Source: Pedobacter antarcticus
GTDB taxonomy: Bacteria; Bacteroidota; Bacteroidia; Sphingobacteriales; Sphingobacteriaceae
Length of the DNA: 64,000 nucleotides
Direction of reading: 5' to 3'
NCBI RefSeq assembly: GCF_900112985.1
Contig: NZ_FONS01000011.1
Location: 57,068-121,067 of the forward strand
The notes under the pieces are model-generated. The model saw nothing but the letters and a program-made list of their open reading frames with translations. It was not told where the DNA came from and made no database searches. A program made the position numbers and the translations under genes. Shown here piece by piece: positions 43,428 to 52,567 of the stretch. Positions within the stretch are counted from its first letter, which is position 1. The number at the start of each line of letters is the position of its first letter.

Positions 43428-44144
43428 TTATCCAATTTTGTTTACACTTCCGCTTCTGGACGATCCTTTTTTGTTCAGAGCAGCATCTCCTTTATAATTG
43501 ATATTACCACCACTGCTTGCAGATGCTTCAATACCCTTACTCACACTGACCCTTATATTTGCTCCTGAACTGGCTTGTGCTTTTGCATATTCTGTGTTGG
43601 TTTCTACAGCAGAAACTGTACTTCCGGAACTGGAGTCTATAGCTATGTTTTTCGCTGAACCGGAAAGTTTCGCATTGCTTCCGCTACTGGTGTTTACTTC
43701 CAGGTTATTACAAGCTAATTGCAGGTTTAAATTAGCACCGGAAGAAACATCTACAGAAAGTCTGTCAGCTTTCAGCACATTCGTTGATTTTAGAAGACTT
43801 CCACTGCTTGCAGAAACACTATTTAAGTTTTTATAGTTCAGGTATACCTTAGCTTCACGATTTCGGTTTTTAGAGAAAAATCCATCTAGTTTCTTCCATT
43901 TCACATTTAGCCGACCTCCAGAGTTTTCCAGTACAACGTCATCTATATTATTAGAATTCGCTTCGATCCGCGCGCTTTCAGAATTAGACTGTGTAATGAT
44001 TAATTGTATCCCTGCACTTACACTGACAGAATTAAAAGAGTTTAGGCTTACGTTTTTAGTGGATTGAGCCTTTACTATAAAAGTTCCGAGTGTAACCAGT
44101 GTGAACAACAGGCATAGTTTTTTAGTAAGGGAATGAGTTTTCAT
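43428..44144 (-). CDS. GIN-domain (DUF2807) secreted protein
   Basis: 238 residues with a signal peptide (cleavage after FIVKA, about residue 26). The rest is a beta-helix-like GIN domain with many SSGSN/SASSG repeats (VSASSGSLLKS, VNTSSGSNAKLSGS, IDSSSGSTVSA). DUF2807 proteins are common in Bacteroidetes, extracytoplasmic, of unknown role. The Ser/Gly/Asn-rich composition differs from its neighbours, as typical for this family. Confidence 0.88.
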   Translation of the reverse strand: MKTHSLTKKLCLLFTLVTLGTFIVKAQSTKNVSLNSFNSVSVSAGIQLIITQSNSESARIEANSNNIDDVVLENSGGRLNVKWKKLDGFFSKNRNREAKVYLNYKNLNSVSASSGSLLKSTNVLKADRLSVDVSSGANLNLQLACNNLEVNTSSGSNAKLSGSAKNIAIDSSSGSTVSAVETNTEYAKAQASSGANIRVSVSKGIEASASSGGNINYKGDAALNKKGSSRSGSVNKIG

Positions 44145-44176
44145 GGTTTTAGAATTAGGTTTATATATAGCATTAG

Positions 44177-44197
44177 ACGTTTCTACAGGTGAAACGT
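44177..44197. promoter_or_regulatory. 7-7-7 inverted repeat in a divergent control region
   Basis: ACGTTTC (44177-44183), a 7-base spacer and GAAACGT (44191-44197) lie between the GIN-domain gene (minus) and the phosphoribosyltransferase gene (plus). The symmetry and spacing suit a dimeric regulator site. No regulator is identified. Confidence 0.4.
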
Positions 44198-44278
44198 TGC
44201 AGCGAATTGAAAATATTTTCCTGATATTTGATTCTGAACCAGAAATTACTTCTTTTTGTAATATCTTATTTATTTCAA

Positions 44279-44788
44279 ATGGCCGAATCCCGATTATTAA
44301 TTTTAAACGAACAGCAGATCCAGCAGAAGATTAATCGTATTGCTTATCAGATCCTGGAAGATAATATAACTGAAAAAGAAATTGTGCTGGCTGGTATCTG
44401 GGACCGGGGTTATAAGATCGCATTACGTCTTCAGAAGGTATTGGCGGAAATTTCCGAACTACAGGTTATTCTGGTGAAAATTGAACTGGATAAAGATGCC
44501 AGTAAGCTTAAAGCTGTTGCAGAACCAGAGCCGGCAAAAGTCAAAAATAAAGTTATCATTTTGGTTGATGATGTACTGAATAGTGGTAAAACACTTGCTT
44601 ATGGTTTTGGTGTGTTTCTTAATACCCCGCACAAAAAGATACGCACTGTGGTGCTTGTGGATAGAAGTCATAAAATCTTTCCCATCTCAACAGATTACGT
44701 AGGATTGCAGATGGCAACAGTCCTGAAAGAACATGTCGATGTGGTGATAGATGTAGATGGTCAGACAGATGGAGTCTATTTAAGTTAA
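44279..44788 (+). CDS. Phosphoribosyltransferase, PyrR-like
   Basis: 169 residues with the type I PRTase PRPP loop VILVDDVLNSGKTLAYG and an upstream GIWDRGYKIALRL substrate/PPi loop. It resembles PyrR/uracil PRTase. A PRTase fold is certain, the substrate is not; PyrR RNA-binding residues cannot be judged. ATG 44279 (MAESRLL) is chosen over a TTG-like upstream start. 5 bases before the next gene. Confidence 0.85.
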   Translation: MAESRLLILNEQQIQQKINRIAYQILEDNITEKEIVLAGIWDRGYKIALRLQKVLAEISELQVILVKIELDKDASKLKAVAEPEPAKVKNKVIILVDDVLNSGKTLAYGFGVFLNTPHKKIRTVVLVDRSHKIFPISTDYVGLQMATVLKEHVDVVIDVDGQTDGVYLS

Positions 44789-44793
44789 TAATC

Positions 44794-45819
44794 TTGATAT
44801 CGTTTCTCTACGCCATCCTCGTTTTTCTGGTACTGAGATTCAGTGTTACCCTATTTAATTTCCTTTCCAACCCGAAACTCGGATTAAGTCTAAGGCATTA
44901 TACAGATCTGATCAGTATTTGTGTAGATGCCAAAGACTTTACAGGGGAAAATCCCCTGGATGATTTACTCACACAGGATTATCAGCAGATAGAAATTCTG
45001 GTAAAGCTAACAGGTGATCCAATGCTGGATTACCATTGGAATACTGCCTACGGGCATCATCGAAGTGTCCATTTACTTGGACCAGGAGTGGATAGCAGGA
45101 AAGAAGCTTCCGGAAACTATCTGCTTTTTCTGAAGCCGTCGGTAGTATTGAAGAATGGAAGTTTGCAAAGTATGATGCACCGGATGAAGACTTTTCGCCT
45201 GACACTTCTGAGTGTTATTCCTGCTCAGGTTTCTACAGGTTTCCCTGATATCTTTTTTCAGCCTCTTTATAACTTCGTGTTGCTCGGTCTGGTCCCTCTG
45301 CGATTAATTCGCCTATCTGGCAGTCCTTTGTTTTCTGCAGGTAGCAGCGAATGTATGCTTTTTGACAAAAAAGTATACCTTAAAGAGCATTGGCTTGACG
45401 GATTATTTCCAGCCGACATCGGCGGTATAGAAATGATTAAACTCGTTAAAGAACACCGGTTGAAAACGGAAACCCTTTTAGGAGGGCGGCTCGTCAAAAG
45501 CTATGCTCATGGCTCTGCAGAAGTGATTTTTAAACGCACGGGCAATCGTGTATACGGTTTATTGGGAAATAATATTTTCGCTTTATTGTGTTACCTGGTT
45601 TTAGTTGTAGCCGGCCCGGTTGCAATGTTTTTCAGTTTAAACCTGAATCTGCTTATTCTTCCGGCGGGACTTATTTTTTTAAGCCGCATTATGCAATCAT
45701 TCCTATCGGGCCAATCCCCTGTTAAAAACCTAATTCTTCATCCGCTTCAAATGCTGGTTCTCGGTGTTAGCCTTATTTTTACAGCTGCTGGCAGGTTTAT
45801 AAGGTCACAACAAAAATAA
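44794..45819 (+). CDS. Membrane protein resembling a glycosyltransferase-2-like enzyme, degenerate
   Basis: 341 residues with an N-terminal helix (about 1-24) and two to four C-terminal helices (about 250-335). The middle is reminiscent of GT2 membrane enzymes, but the usual DxD and QxxRW motifs are missing, so activity is doubtful. The only start codon near the end of the previous gene is TTG 44794; the first in-frame ATG is at about residue 76. I cannot name it with certainty. Confidence 0.6.
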   Translation: MISFLYAILVFLVLRFSVTLFNFLSNPKLGLSLRHYTDLISICVDAKDFTGENPLDDLLTQDYQQIEILVKLTGDPMLDYHWNTAYGHHRSVHLLGPGVDSRKEASGNYLLFLKPSVVLKNGSLQSMMHRMKTFRLTLLSVIPAQVSTGFPDIFFQPLYNFVLLGLVPLRLIRLSGSPLFSAGSSECMLFDKKVYLKEHWLDGLFPADIGGIEMIKLVKEHRLKTETLLGGRLVKSYAHGSAEVIFKRTGNRVYGLLGNNIFALLCYLVLVVAGPVAMFFSLNLNLLILPAGLIFLSRIMQSFLSGQSPVKNLILHPLQMLVLGVSLIFTAAGRFIRSQQK

Positions 45820-45846
45820 CAATTGGGAGGGGCGGCCAATTTTTAG

Positions 45847-45854
45847 TAATTTTG
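45847..45854 (+). promoter_or_regulatory. -7 element of ispH
   Basis: TAATTTTG matches TAnnTTTG; an ATTG lies 21 bases upstream (45822-45825). The ispH ATG is 45 bases after. Confidence 0.5.
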
Positions 45855-45898
45855 CTTATCCCCGGACAGCCATTTTCGGGGGAAAGACAGCGAAAGAT

Positions 45899-46747
45899 AT
45901 GAAATACGATTTGACCGTAACTATTGATAAGGCTTCAGGATTTTGTTTTGGGGTAGTGTATGCCATTGAAATGGCTGAGGATATTCTTTCAGAAGAGGAT
46001 TTTCTGTATTGCCTGGGCGATATTGTTCATAATGATGAGGAAGTCAAAAGACTTACCGATATGGGATTACGTATTATTGATCATGATGAGCTTAAAGAAC
46101 TCCGGGATGCCAAGGTATTAATTCGTGCACATGGTGAAGCGCCTTCCACTTACCAGCTTGCGCTGGAAAATAATCTGATCCTTATTGATGCCTCCTGCCC
46201 GGTAGTATTAAAACTGCAAAACAGGATCAAAAACTCTTACGATGACAAGGAACAGATATTGATTTTTGGTAAACATGGACATGCTGAGGTAATCGGTCTT
46301 CAGGGACAAACTGATGGGAATGCTATCGTATTTCAGGATCTTGCAGAGCTGGATTCAGTAGATCTGCCTGCTAAATTCACCTTATATAGCCAGACTACAA
46401 AAAGTACTGAGAAGTTTTATCATATCAAAGAGCAGTTGTTATCAAGAGGATACGAAGTGAAAGCTAATGATACTATCTGCAGGCAGGTTTCAAACAGGTA
46501 CGAAGATTTGGAGAAATTTGTTGCTGATTTTGATAAGATCATTTTTGTATCCGGAAAGAAATCTTCAAATGGTAAAGTGCTCTATGAAGTTTGTAAGAAA
46601 CACAATGCGGAGAGCTATTTTATATCAAAAAAAGAGGAACTCGATATCAGCTGGTTTACGCCGGGGGATAAAGTTGGGATCTGCGGTGCGACATCAACTC
46701 CGATGTGGTTAATGGAAGAAGTTAAAGCCAGTTTAGAAGCGCTTTAA
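45899..46747 (+). CDS. ispH: 4-hydroxy-3-methylbut-2-enyl diphosphate reductase
   Basis: Last step of the MEP isoprenoid pathway, making IPP and DMAPP with a [4Fe-4S] cluster. The cluster cysteines are in GFCFGVVYA, DASCPVVLKL and DTICRQV; the proton-relay histidines are HGEAPST and HAEVIGLQG. At 282 residues it is a typical length. Confidence 0.96.
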   Translation: MKYDLTVTIDKASGFCFGVVYAIEMAEDILSEEDFLYCLGDIVHNDEEVKRLTDMGLRIIDHDELKELRDAKVLIRAHGEAPSTYQLALENNLILIDASCPVVLKLQNRIKNSYDDKEQILIFGKHGHAEVIGLQGQTDGNAIVFQDLAELDSVDLPAKFTLYSQTTKSTEKFYHIKEQLLSRGYEVKANDTICRQVSNRYEDLEKFVADFDKIIFVSGKKSSNGKVLYEVCKKHNAESYFISKKEELDISWFTPGDKVGICGATSTPMWLMEEVKASLEAL

Positions 46748-46809
46748 TATTTGAACATCATGAAAAAGTAATTATTATCAGACCGTTTCAGGACGGTATC
46801 AGCTTAATG

Positions 46810-46817
46810 TATATTTG
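46810..46817 (+). promoter_or_regulatory. -7 element of hemH
   Basis: TATATTTG, an exact TAnnTTTG match. TTTC stands 20 bases upstream (46786-46789). It lies 50 bases before the hemH ATG. Confidence 0.55.
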
Positions 46818-46827
46818 TGTTTTAAAG

Positions 46828-46853
46828 CCTTCCGATAAATTATATCCGGAAGG
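46828..46853 (+). other. Hairpin in the hemH 5' UTR
   Basis: CCTTCCG (46828-46834) pairs with CGGAAGG (46847-46853) around a 12-base loop, between the promoter and the ATG. It could affect mRNA stability or be regulatory. No known riboswitch class is recognised. Confidence 0.35.
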
Positions 46854-46867
46854 TTTAGTCTATAATT

Positions 46868-47893
46868 ATGGGAAAAAAGGGAGTATTGTTAGTGAATTTA
46901 GGGACACCGGATAGTCCGGAGGTTGGGGATGTAAAAAGATATCTCGATCAGTTTTTAATGGATGAACGGGTAATTGATATTAATGCCTTCAGCAGAACTA
47001 TGCTCGTTAAAGGTGTTATTGTTCCTTTCAGAAGTCCCAAAACAGCGAAATTATACAAAGAGATATGGGATGAAAACGGGTCGCCTCTACTTTATTACAG
47101 TAAGATTCAGACTGCAATGGTACAGGAACAACTGGGTCCGGATTATCATGTAGAACTAGCTATGCGGTATCAAAATCCTTCTATCCCGGCAGCATTAGCT
47201 AAAATGAAAGCCGGACTTGTAGAGAGTATTCAGGTAATTCCAATGTTTCCGCAATATGCTTCTGCAAGTACGGGATCAGTAATTCAGTTGGTTATGGAAT
47301 TGGTTAGCAAATGGCAGACTATTCCACCGGTTTCTTTTGTCAATTCCTTTCATGATAATCCCGGAATGATTGCCACTTTCGCCGATAATGCGAGAAAGTA
47401 TCAGCCGGAAACTTACGATCAGATTTTATTCAGTTTTCATGGGCTGCCGGAAAGACAATTAATCAAATGTGATCATTCCCAAAGTCACTGTCTTAAATCT
47501 GCAGACTGTTGCCAGACGCTAACTGATGTTAATAAGTTTTGTTATTCTGCACAGTGCCACGATACCGCAAAACTTATTGCTGCCGAATTACAGATACCTT
47601 CAGCGCAGTATAGCGTTTGTTTTCAGTCTAGATTGGGTAAAGATCCGTGGGTTCAGCCTTACACAAGCGATGTCCTTAAGCAACTCGCCGCCGCCGGAAA
47701 AAAACGTCTGCTGGTATTTTGTCCTGCTTTCGTTGCAGATTGCCTGGAAACTTTATATGAAGTCACTGTTGAATATGGTGAGGAGTTCAGGAAACTTGGG
47801 GGCGAGGAAGTTCAGCTTGTGTCAAGTTTAAATGATAACCCGCAATGGATATCAGCACTGGTCAAAATGATAAAGGATAACCAAGGTGCCTAA
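46868..47893 (+). CDS. hemH: Ferrochelatase
   Basis: Inserts Fe2+ into protoporphyrin IX, the last heme step. 341 residues. Catalytic histidine in FSFHGLPERQ, and the substrate region VCFQSRLGKDPWVQPYT. Extra cysteines (SHCLKSADCC) hint at a possible Fe-S cluster, as in some ferrochelatases. It does not sit with the hem operon, 41 kb away. Its stop codon overlaps that of the convergent waaA gene. Confidence 0.97.
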   Translation: MGKKGVLLVNLGTPDSPEVGDVKRYLDQFLMDERVIDINAFSRTMLVKGVIVPFRSPKTAKLYKEIWDENGSPLLYYSKIQTAMVQEQLGPDYHVELAMRYQNPSIPAALAKMKAGLVESIQVIPMFPQYASASTGSVIQLVMELVSKWQTIPPVSFVNSFHDNPGMIATFADNARKYQPETYDQILFSFHGLPERQLIKCDHSQSHCLKSADCCQTLTDVNKFCYSAQCHDTAKLIAAELQIPSAQYSVCFQSRLGKDPWVQPYTSDVLKQLAAAGKKRLLVFCPAFVADCLETLYEVTVEYGEEFRKLGGEEVQLVSSLNDNPQWISALVKMIKDNQGA

Positions 47894-49110
47894 ATTAGCT
47901 TTTTGATCATGTTAATAATCTGCAGTGTAGACCCTGTATGCTGCTTTACATAGCTGGCAGCTTTTTTACCTGCCTGTTGATCTTTTTGCAGTATTTCAAA
48001 TGCTGCAAAAAGATCATCTTTACCGGAAACGCTTTTGGCAGCTCCTATTGTTAAGAGATCTTTTGCTTCCTGAAATTTCTGATACTTCGGGCCGAATATA
48101 ACCGGACTGCCAAATGCTGCGGCTTCTAACGTGTTATGAATCCCTGCGCCGAAGCCACCACCTATATAACTTATATCACCGTACTGATAAGCCGAAGACA
48201 GGAGCCCGATTGTATCTATAATTAATACCTTCGCTGCCTGTAAATCTGTATTCTCGTTTAGTTTTGTATAGTGTAAAGCGTCTGGGAAAAGTGCCGAAAG
48301 CTGTTTGATATGGGATTCATGAATTTCATGCGGTGCAATAATAAACTTCCAATCCTGAGCACGTTGCTGCAGAAATGCGATTAATTCTTCATCCTGAGGC
48401 CAGGTGCTTCCTGCAATAAATATTTTAGCATTCCCTTTAAATTCATCAATTTGTACAAACTGTTGCGGTGACGCAGCCTGTTCCGCAACGCGGTCGAATC
48501 TGGTATCTCCGCTAATGCTTACCGCATCAATTCCTAAATTATTCAGTAAAGACTTGCTTTCTTGATTTTGGACAAAAAAATGCGTAACATTCTTTAGGAT
48601 ATTCCGCTGAAATCTACCATACCATTTGAAAAAAATCTGATCTGGTCTGAAAATACCTGATATAAGCAATAATGGGACTTTATTAGCTTTTAGAACTTTA
48701 AAATAATGATACCAGAATTCATATTTGGTGAATATAGCGATTTCGGGATTGATGAGTCTGAGGAATGTCTCCGCATTTCTGTGTGTATCCAGTGGCAGAT
48801 AATAGACGGCTTCGGCCAACGGATAATTTTTACGGATTTCAAAGCCGGAGGGGGAGAAAAATGTCATAACTATAGGCTTATCCGGATAAAGCTTTTTGAG
48901 CTCTTCGAGTACTGGCCTGCCCTGTTCAAATTCACCAAGCGAGGCGAAGTGGAACCAGATATGTTTACAATCTGCATTGGTTTTTCTGGCGATCAGTTCA
49001 AAGATGTTTTTCCGGCCGTCAATGAATAATTTAGCCTTTGGATTAAAGAAAGAAACTAAGTGTAAAAGCAAATTATAGAGCGAAATGCCAAAATTATAAA
49101 GCAAAAGCAT
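47890..49110 (-). CDS. waaA: 3-deoxy-D-manno-octulosonic-acid (Kdo) transferase
   Basis: GT30 enzyme that adds Kdo to lipid A precursor at the inner membrane. 406 residues with an N-terminal membrane anchor (about 1-20) and two Rossmann-like domains: FHFASLGEFEQGRPVLEEL-type substrate domain and the GGGFGAGIHNTLEAAAFGSPVIFGP nucleotide-sugar site. Convergent with hemH with overlapping stop codons. Confidence 0.95.
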   Translation of the reverse strand: MLLLYNFGISLYNLLLHLVSFFNPKAKLFIDGRKNIFELIARKTNADCKHIWFHFASLGEFEQGRPVLEELKKLYPDKPIVMTFFSPSGFEIRKNYPLAEAVYYLPLDTHRNAETFLRLINPEIAIFTKYEFWYHYFKVLKANKVPLLLISGIFRPDQIFFKWYGRFQRNILKNVTHFFVQNQESKSLLNNLGIDAVSISGDTRFDRVAEQAASPQQFVQIDEFKGNAKIFIAGSTWPQDEELIAFLQQRAQDWKFIIAPHEIHESHIKQLSALFPDALHYTKLNENTDLQAAKVLIIDTIGLLSSAYQYGDISYIGGGFGAGIHNTLEAAAFGSPVIFGPKYQKFQEAKDLLTIGAAKSVSGKDDLFAAFEILQKDQQAGKKAASYVKQHTGSTLQIINMIKKLI

Positions 49111-49244
49111 TTTGTATGTTTATTTATTATCTTAGCCGAAGATACCTGAATAAATATTAAAAGCTTTAATATTATCGTTTTTGGTTTTTAAATTATTCAA
49201 TCGGGTATAGATCAGATAACCATATATCTTTAAAAGTATAATTT

Positions 49245-50555
49245 ATGAAAATAGCCGTAATCGGAACAGGTTATGTCGGATTGGTCACAGGAACCTGTCT
49301 CGCTGAGACTGGTAACACTGTTATCTGTGTAGACATCAATGAAGCTAAAGTGTTAAAAATGCAGCAGGGGATCATCCCTATCTATGAACCTGGACTTGAC
49401 GTGCTTTTTCTTCGTAATATCGAGCAGAAAAGGCTGACTTTCACCATAGATCTTGCACATGCGATCAAAGATGCACAGATTATTTTTATGGCTTTGCCAA
49501 CCCCCCCGGGAGGAGATGGCGCTGCAGATCTTTCCTATATATTAGGTGCAGCAAAAGACATCAGTAAACTGGTTACTTCCTATAAGGTGATTGTAAATAA
49601 ATCAACGGTTCCTGTCGGTACTGCCGACTTGGTTAGCGCAGTATTTGCCGAAAATACGGATGTTGAAATTGATGTAGTTTCGAACCCCGAGTTTTTACGC
49701 GAGGGTGTGGCTGTTGATGATTTTATGAAACCAGACAGGGTTGTGATTGGTACGCGTTCCGAACGTGCACAGAAATTAATGGCAGAGCTGTATGGTCCTT
49801 ATGTTCGTCAGGGGAACCCTATTTTATTTATGGATGAGAAATCTTCTGAACTAACTAAATATGCTGCAAACTCATTCTTGGCTACCAAAATTACTTTCAT
49901 GAACGAGATCGCAAATTTATGCGAGAAAGTAGGTGCTGATGTTGATGCTGTCCGCAGAGGAATTGGTTCAGATGACAGAATCGGTAAACGTTTTCTGTTC
50001 CCTGGTATAGGATATGGAGGTTCATGTTTCCCCAAAGATGTACAGGCACTGGCGAAATCAGCTGAAGAGCACCAGTACGATTTTCAAATCCTGAAAGCTG
50101 TGATGGAAATTAATGAGAGACAGAAAACTGTATTGGTAGATAAAGTCTCCACCTATTATAAAGATGATTTAAAGGGTAAGCACTTTGCACTTTGGGGACT
50201 GGCATTTAAACCAGAAACTGACGATATCCGTGAAGCTCCGGCTTTATATATTATTGACGCTTTGGTGAGTAAGGGAGCGACCGTTACTGTATTTGATCCG
50301 GAAGGAATGGAAAATGTTAAAAATTTGATTGGTGATAAGGTCAACTATGCATCAAATCAGTATGAGGCTCTCTCCGGCGCTGATGCTCTGCTAATTGCAA
50401 CTGAATGGTCGGTTTTCCGTAACCCCGATTTCGAATTAATGGAGACATCTCTGAAACATAAAGTCGTATTTGACGGACGTAATCTGTATGACTTGCAGAA
50501 AATGATAGACCTGGGTTATTACTATAACAGTATTGGCCGTAAACTAATAGATTAA
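49245..50555 (+). CDS. ugd: UDP-glucose 6-dehydrogenase
   Basis: NAD-dependent oxidation of UDP-glucose to UDP-glucuronate, substrate of the next enzyme. 436 residues. N-terminal GTGYVGLVTGTCLAETG, catalytic cysteine in GYGGSCFPKD. First gene of the nucleotide-sugar operon, sharing one base with uxs. Confidence 0.97.
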   Translation: MKIAVIGTGYVGLVTGTCLAETGNTVICVDINEAKVLKMQQGIIPIYEPGLDVLFLRNIEQKRLTFTIDLAHAIKDAQIIFMALPTPPGGDGAADLSYILGAAKDISKLVTSYKVIVNKSTVPVGTADLVSAVFAENTDVEIDVVSNPEFLREGVAVDDFMKPDRVVIGTRSERAQKLMAELYGPYVRQGNPILFMDEKSSELTKYAANSFLATKITFMNEIANLCEKVGADVDAVRRGIGSDDRIGKRFLFPGIGYGGSCFPKDVQALAKSAEEHQYDFQILKAVMEINERQKTVLVDKVSTYYKDDLKGKHFALWGLAFKPETDDIREAPALYIIDALVSKGATVTVFDPEGMENVKNLIGDKVNYASNQYEALSGADALLIATEWSVFRNPDFELMETSLKHKVVFDGRNLYDLQKMIDLGYYYNSIGRKLID

Positions 50556-51544
50556 TGGAGCGTAAAAGAGTATTAATTACAGGTGCAGCAGGATTCCTCG
50601 GATCCCATCTGTGTGATAGATTTATAAAAGAAGATTATCATGTTATTGCGATGGATAATCTCATTACTGGCGATCTGCAGAATATTGAGCATTTGTTCTC
50701 GTTAGAGAATTTTGAGTTCTGCCATCATGATGTATCCAAGTACGTATATGTCCCGGGAAAACTGGACTATATCCTGCATTTCGCATCACCGGCAAGTCCT
50801 ATTGATTATCTTAAGATTCCGATTCAGACTTTAAAAGTGGGATCACTGGGTACACATAATTTATTGGGACTCGCCAAAAATAAAAATGCGAGGATGATTA
50901 TCGCATCTACTTCCGAAGTCTATGGTGATCCTAGTGTCAATCCACAGCCCGAAGAATACTGGGGTAATGTAAATCCGGTAGGGCCACGCGGTGTATATGA
51001 TGAAGCCAAACGTTTTCAGGAAGCGATGACCATGGCTTACCATACTTTTCACGGTTTGGAGACGAGAATAGTGCGTATTTTTAATACCTATGGTCCGAGA
51101 ATGCGATTAAATGATGGCCGTGTATTACCAGCTTTTATCGGGCAAGCACTTAGAGGTGAAGACCTTACCGTATTTGGCGATGGATCGCAAACCCGTTCGT
51201 TCTGTTATGTCGATGATTTAGTAGAAGGAATTTACCGCTTATTACTGAGCGATTATTCGCAGCCTGTAAATATTGGCAATCCTGATGAGATCACTATAGG
51301 GCAATTTGCAGAAGAAATTATCAAACTTACTGGTACCACACAAAAAGTTATTTATAAAGAACTGCCTACTGATGATCCTAAACAGCGTCGTCCGGATATT
51401 ACAAAAGCCAGGGCGATATTAGATTGGGAACCTAAAGTTAATAGAGCAGATGGATTAAAGATTACTTACGAGTATTTCAAAAATCTTCCGGCGGAGGCAT
51501 TGGTTAATAAAGAACATAAAGATTTTACCACATATAATCGTTAA
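50555..51544 (+). CDS. uxs: UDP-glucuronate decarboxylase (UDP-xylose synthase)
   Basis: Extended SDR of 329 residues that converts UDP-glucuronate to UDP-xylose. GAAGFLGSHL, STSEVYGDP, YDEAK as the YxxxK pair and the conserved NIGNPDEITI region. Pathway logic with ugd supports the call over plain epimerase. Confidence 0.92.
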   Translation: MERKRVLITGAAGFLGSHLCDRFIKEDYHVIAMDNLITGDLQNIEHLFSLENFEFCHHDVSKYVYVPGKLDYILHFASPASPIDYLKIPIQTLKVGSLGTHNLLGLAKNKNARMIIASTSEVYGDPSVNPQPEEYWGNVNPVGPRGVYDEAKRFQEAMTMAYHTFHGLETRIVRIFNTYGPRMRLNDGRVLPAFIGQALRGEDLTVFGDGSQTRSFCYVDDLVEGIYRLLLSDYSQPVNIGNPDEITIGQFAEEIIKLTGTTQKVIYKELPTDDPKQRRPDITKARAILDWEPKVNRADGLKITYEYFKNLPAEALVNKEHKDFTTYNR

Positions 51545-52567
51545 ATGGGAAAGATACTAGTAACTGGTGGCACCGGGTTCATCGGTTCTCATACAGCCGT
51601 AGAGCTGATTAATGCAGGATACGAAGTAATTTTAGTTGATGATTTTTCTAATTCGAATCCAAAGATTCTGAATCAGTTAGAGCAGATTCTTGGGGTTAAG
51701 CCCGAGTTTGCAGAATTAGACTTGTGTAATGAAAAAGCGGTCATTGAATTTGTCGCTTCACATCCTGAAATTACAGGAGTAATTCATTTTGCAGCATTTA
51801 AGGCCGTCGGAGAATCTGTGAAGGAGCCGTTAAAATATTACCGTAATAACTTTTACTCCCTGATTAACGTGATTAACGCTTTTCATAGTAAAGTTAAATT
51901 GGTCTTCTCCTCATCGTGTACAGTTTATGGTCAGCCTGATCAGTTACCGGTCACAGAAAATGCAGCAGTAAAAAAGGCCGAATCACCTTATGGTAATACT
52001 AAACAGATCGCAGAGGAAATTCTTGCCGAGACCTGTGCAGCCAATGCTGATTTACAGGTAATCTCTCTTCGTTATTTTAACCCGGTTGGTGCACATGATA
52101 GTGCGTTGATTGGTGAGCTTCCTATCGGAGTGCCGCAGAACCTGGTTCCCTTTATTACACAGTCTGCTATAGGTAAGAGAGGACCGATTACTGTTTATGG
52201 AAATGATTACCAAACTCCTGACGGTAGTGCAGTACGTGACTATATTCACGTTGTTGATTTGGCTAAAGCACATGTTGCAGCTATCAGAAGATTAGAAGGA
52301 GGAGATGCAGATCAGAATTATGAAGTCTTTAACCTGGGAACTGGTAAAGGAAGTTCAGTTTTGGAGATTATCAGTGCCTTCGAAAAATCAACAGGTGTAA
52401 AGCTTAATTATACAATCGGAGCAAGACGCGAGGGTGATATTGAGCAGGTTTGGGGTGATGTGAATAAATCTGCGGATCAGTTGGGCTGGAAGGCTGCGCT
52501 AGATGTTAATGAAATGATGAGCTCCGCCTGGAAGTGGGAGAATTACCTGAAAGATAACCCGTTTTAA
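51545..52567 (+). CDS. galE: UDP-glucose 4-epimerase
   Basis: Interconverts UDP-glucose and UDP-galactose. The 340 residues include GGTGFIGSHTAVEL, SSSCTVYGQP, the catalytic YGNTK and the GTGKGSSVLE region. It starts the base after the uxs stop, tightly coupled. Confidence 0.96.
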   Translation: MGKILVTGGTGFIGSHTAVELINAGYEVILVDDFSNSNPKILNQLEQILGVKPEFAELDLCNEKAVIEFVASHPEITGVIHFAAFKAVGESVKEPLKYYRNNFYSLINVINAFHSKVKLVFSSSCTVYGQPDQLPVTENAAVKKAESPYGNTKQIAEEILAETCAANADLQVISLRYFNPVGAHDSALIGELPIGVPQNLVPFITQSAIGKRGPITVYGNDYQTPDGSAVRDYIHVVDLAKAHVAAIRRLEGGDADQNYEVFNLGTGKGSSVLEIISAFEKSTGVKLNYTIGARREGDIEQVWGDVNKSADQLGWKAALDVNEMMSSAWKWENYLKDNPF

